From HRBIN15 sp039630445 (GTDB taxonomy: Bacteria > Armatimonadota > Fimbriimonadia > Fimbriimonadales > GBS-DC): a stretch of 42,130 nucleotides of DNA. The first letter of the stretch is position 1; every line of letters starts with the position of its first letter. A program made the translations under genes and the position numbers. The stretch is taken from the NCBI GenBank assembly GCA_039630445.1, contig JBCNVA010000059.1, forward strand, positions 1 to 42,130. Direction: 5' to 3'. The notes beneath the pieces are model-generated. The model saw only the letters and a program-made list of their open reading frames with translations. It had not been told where the DNA came from and ran no database searches. This document shows, piece by piece, positions 40,057 through 42,130 of this stretch.

Positions 40057-41490
40057 ATGGGTGTTCCGCAGATTAAGTTTGGCACAGAGGGTTGGCGCGG
40101 TGTGATTGCCGATGATTTTACGGTGGCGAATGTGCGTCTGGTGGTGCACGCGATTGCACATCATTTGCAGGCAGCACAGCCACCGGGCGAGGGTGTGCTC
40201 ATTGCCTACGACTGTCGAGCGCAGTCAGAAGTATTTGCCGATGCGGCGGCGAAGGTGTTGAGCCATTATGGGTTTCCTGTGTGGGTCGCGCCGCGTCCCA
40301 TCTCGTCGCCTGCTGCGGCGCACGCCGTTATTACGCGCAAGCTGCAAGGCGCGATTATTTTCACCGCCAGCCACAACCCACCCATCTTTCACGGCATCAA
40401 GTTCAAACCCCACTATGGCGGTGCAGCACTGACTGAGATCACCGATAGCATCGAACGCCACCTGCAGGCGCTGCTGCCTGACTATGAGCGTTATACGGAG
40501 CCTTTGGGCGGCAGCGACGCGATCCGCACGCTGGATCCTGTGCCCGACTATCTGGAGGGGCTGCATCAGTTCATTCGGCTGGACGAGCTCTACGAATCGG
40601 GCTACCGCATCGTGACAGACGCGATGCACGGCTCTGGCGCAGGCTACTTGAAAGCCGTGCTGACCCGGTTGGGGCTGGAAGTGCATGCCTTGCGCGAAGA
40701 GCGCAACCCATGGTTCGGCGGGGTGAACCCTGAACCAATCGCTGAGAACCTGCAGCCGCTGATTCATGCAGTGCGCCACTTGAAAGCGGATATTGGTCTT
40801 GCTCTTGATGGGGATGGTGACCGTATCGGCGCCGTGGACGAACACGGTGCCTTCGTTGACAGCCACCGCATTTTTGCTATCGTTCTGCGCCACCTCGTGG
40901 AGAAGCGCGGCTGGCGCGGCGAGGTGGTCAAAACCTTCTCGGTTAGCCAGATCATCGACCGCCTCTGTGCCCACTACAACCTGCCGCTGACCGTCGTGCC
41001 TATTGGCTTCAAGTATATCTGCGAGCGCATGCTCAACGGCGATGTGCTGATGGGTGGTGAGGAGAGTGGCGGCATCGGCATCACGCGGTATATGCTGGAG
41101 CGTGACGGCGTGATGATCGGACTGATGCTACTCGAAGCGATGGCAAGCAGCGGGCGCAAACTCTCGCAACTGGTCGACGAAGTGTTCGACATCACGGGCG
41201 CATTCCACTACCACCGTATCGACGCCCATTTCGAGCGGGAGCAGATGCCCGACCTGCGCCAGAAACTCAACGAGCTGACCCTGCAGCAGGTGCTGGATAT
41301 CCCTGTGGTGCAGCGCGATGATATGGACGGTGTCAAACATATTCTGGAGGACAGCTCATGGTTGCTGCTGCGGGCGTCGGGCACGGAGCCGGTAGTGCGC
41401 ATCTACGCGGAGGCGCAGACCCCAGAACGCGCTCGCCACTTAGCTGAAGAGGGGCATCACATCCTGAAACGGCTTATCGGCACAGCGTAG
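40057..41490 (+). CDS. phosphoglucomutase/phosphomannomutase
   Basis: 477 residues from the ATG at 40057; the longer frame to 39880 runs through the divergent gene's start and is rejected. An alpha-D-phosphohexomutase that interconverts hexose-1- and 6-phosphates, feeding nucleotide sugars for EPS. Motifs in order: FGTEGWRG, phosphoserine loop TASHNPP, metal loop DGDGDR, sugar loop GGEESGG, phosphate loop RASGTEP. TATCCT lies about 10 bases before the ATG and no Shine-Dalgarno is seen, so the transcript may be leaderless. Confidence 0.94.
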   Translation: MGVPQIKFGTEGWRGVIADDFTVANVRLVVHAIAHHLQAAQPPGEGVLIAYDCRAQSEVFADAAAKVLSHYGFPVWVAPRPISSPAAAHAVITRKLQGAIIFTASHNPPIFHGIKFKPHYGGAALTEITDSIERHLQALLPDYERYTEPLGGSDAIRTLDPVPDYLEGLHQFIRLDELYESGYRIVTDAMHGSGAGYLKAVLTRLGLEVHALREERNPWFGGVNPEPIAENLQPLIHAVRHLKADIGLALDGDGDRIGAVDEHGAFVDSHRIFAIVLRHLVEKRGWRGEVVKTFSVSQIIDRLCAHYNLPLTVVPIGFKYICERMLNGDVLMGGEESGGIGITRYMLERDGVMIGLMLLEAMASSGRKLSQLVDEVFDITGAFHYHRIDAHFEREQMPDLRQKLNELTLQQVLDIPVVQRDDMDGVKHILEDSSWLLLRASGTEPVVRIYAEAQTPERARHLAEEGHHILKRLIGTA

Positions 41491-41505
41491 TGCGCTGTTT
41501 AGACC

Positions 41506-41511
41506 AAAAAA
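41506..41511 (-). terminator. T6 run after the tRNA-Val gene
   Basis: Six T residues on the minus strand begin three bases after the CCA end of tRNA-Val (in the +-strand text, an A6 run). No separate hairpin is obvious, so this is a weak terminator candidate. Confidence 0.3.
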
Positions 41512-41513
41512 CA

Positions 41514-41588
41514 TGGTGCGCGGTGGAGGATTCGAACCTCCGACCCCTTCCACGTCAAGGAAGTGCTCTCCCACTGAGCTAACCGCGC
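41514..41588 (-). tRNA. tRNA-Val (GAC)
   Basis: 75 bases including encoded CCA. The acceptor GCGCGGT pairs with ACCGCGC, the anticodon stem CTTCC pairs with GGAAG around the loop TTGACGT (anticodon GAC), and the T arm is GGAGG-TTCGAAT-CCTCC. All arms pair well. It lies eight bases after the CAT-anticodon tRNA on the same strand, so both are probably in one transcript. Confidence 0.95.
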
Positions 41589-41596
41589 ATACCATT

Positions 41597-41671
41597 TGGT
41601 GGGCCCGGCAGGATTCGAACCTGCAACCACGCGGTTATGAGCCGCCTGCTCTGCCGTTGAGCTACGGGCCC
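41597..41671 (-). tRNA. tRNA with CAT anticodon, probably tRNA-Ile2 (or elongator tRNA-Met)
   Basis: 75 bases including encoded CCA. Acceptor GGGCCCG pairs with CGGGCCC; loop CTCATAA gives anticodon CAT; T arm GCAGG-TTCGAAT-CCTGC. It is not an initiator, since position 1-72 is paired and the three G-C pairs of initiators are missing. The anticodon arm (AGGCGGCTCATAACCGC) and variable region resemble bacterial tRNA-Ile2, whose C34 is changed to lysidine by TilS. One mismatch (G-G) is present at the base of the anticodon stem. Elongator Met cannot be excluded by eye. Confidence 0.9.
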
Positions 41672-41686
41672 CCTATGGGCATCTGT

Positions 41687-41692
41687 ATTATA
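41687..41692 (-). promoter_or_regulatory. -10 box TATAAT of the tRNA pair
   Basis: Perfect TATAAT on the minus strand, 15 bases before the first base of the CAT-anticodon tRNA, a spacing normal for tRNA promoters. The -35 would fall in the end of the amine oxidase gene and has no clear match. Confidence 0.6.
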
Positions 41693-41694
41693 CC

Positions 41695-42130
41695 CTATCG
41701 CCGGCGCACCTGCTGATGGATGAGGCGCGCGGCGCGTCGCCCCGTCTCCGCGCCACCGTTCATATAGCCCTGATAGTCGAGGCTGGTGTGTTCACCTGCG
41801 AAGAACAGGCGCCTGACCGGCTCAAACTCTGCGCCCGCGATAGAAGTATACTGCCCCACTTTCCAGCAGGCGTAGCTGCCCCTTGCAAAGGGGTAGCTGG
41901 GCCAGTGGAAGCGTACGGCGTTGCCCGTGTATTGGGCTGTAGCGCCAGGAAAGAGCCGTTCAATACCAGGCAGAAACTCAGCTGCCCGTGCGTGAGGCGT
42001 GCCTTGACCCACCTGCACACCAGGGGTACCACCCAAAAAGAGCGTCAGGCTGCCTGCTGTACCCGCTTGCAGCCGACTGCTGTCCCAGCCGCTCTGGAAC
42101 GGCTCATCGGTGAAAAAGTCGCCATGATAG
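41695..42130 (-). CDS. flavin monoamine oxidase family protein, C-terminal part
   Basis: The frame is open to the window edge (YHGDFFTDEPFQSG at the edge), so the N-terminus and FAD-binding Rossmann motif lie outside. The visible 144 residues match the end of flavin amine oxidases: RFHWPSYPFARGSYACWKVG and the FAD-contact segment FFAGEHTSLDYQGYMNGG, then AETGRRAARLI. Substrate cannot be told from this part. Its stop is within five bases of the tRNA promoter -10 box. Confidence 0.92.
   Translation of the reverse strand, partial: YHGDFFTDEPFQSGWDSSRLQAGTAGSLTLFLGGTPGVQVGQGTPHARAAEFLPGIERLFPGATAQYTGNAVRFHWPSYPFARGSYACWKVGQYTSIAGAEFEPVRRLFFAGEHTSLDYQGYMNGGAETGRRAARLIHQQVRRR

Noticed and set aside
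41513..41716. Open frame of 67 codons over the tRNA pair on the plus strand
   Set aside because: It is the well-known false protein made by reading tRNA genes antisense (GGGFEPPTPSTSRK, WARQDSNLQPRGYEPPALPL).

Overview
This is a GC-rich bacterial chromosome segment with 42 protein-coding genes (two run off the window edges), two tRNA genes and several families of short, hairpin-forming repeats. No phage, plasmid, transposase or CRISPR genes were seen. The combination of a PEP-CTERM/exosortase system, an exopolysaccharide (EPS) locus, surface proteins with short dockerin-like EF-hand tails, a type II/IV secretion ATPase and abundant palindromic intergenic repeats suggests a diderm, probably thermophilic Armatimonadota (Fimbriimonadales-like) bacterium. 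That assignment is inferred from gene content, not from a marker gene.

Layout. 1-2259: the tail of a sigma-region-4-like HTH protein, a disulfide-rich secreted protein and a membrane-anchored protein. 2334-4456: fabI and nhaA, two bases apart. 4453-9368: small envelope proteins of unknown function, an ankyrin protein, a pseudopilin-like protein and an 81-codon reading frame with no normal start codon. 9518-13742: an RHH antitoxin-like protein, a PEP-CTERM surface protein, a GspE/PilB ATPase, and a duplicated DUF2726-like protein coupled to a 49-residue membrane peptide. 13884-15750: a family 2 glycosyltransferase and, after the best promoter in the window, a WD40 protein with a dockerin-like tail.

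16054-24996 (minus strand) is the core of the window. It is a tightly packed nine-gene EPS/exosortase operon, read in the order Wza-like exporter, Wzc-like chain-length protein, initiating sugar transferase, nucleotide-sugar epimerase, UbiA prenyltransferase, GtrA, exosortase, EpsI, and an ABC ATPase that has lost most catalytic residues. The exosortase is expected to process proteins such as the PEP-CTERM protein at 10081.

25200-42130: a metallophosphoesterase, ComEA-like and Usp proteins, a large duplicated membrane protein, an ExoD protein, a Uma2 nuclease, an MBL hydrolase coupled to a MalK-type ATPase, a PqaA-like hydrolase, a sugar isomerase, citrate synthase, a PPC/dockerin surface protein, a phosphohexomutase, a tRNA(CAU)-tRNA-Val pair, and the C-terminus of a flavin amine oxidase.

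The most distinctive observations are: (i) the exosortase operon ending in a catalytically degenerate ABC ATPase and including a UbiA/GtrA pair; (ii) a dispersed hairpin repeat inserted in frame in a gene at 6642-6779, with a sibling at 14605-14697; (iii) MITE-like tandem-palindrome elements at 6077-6292 and 15800-16044; (iv) the coding-like frame at 9123-9368 that starts either at ATC or through a slip on an A6 run.
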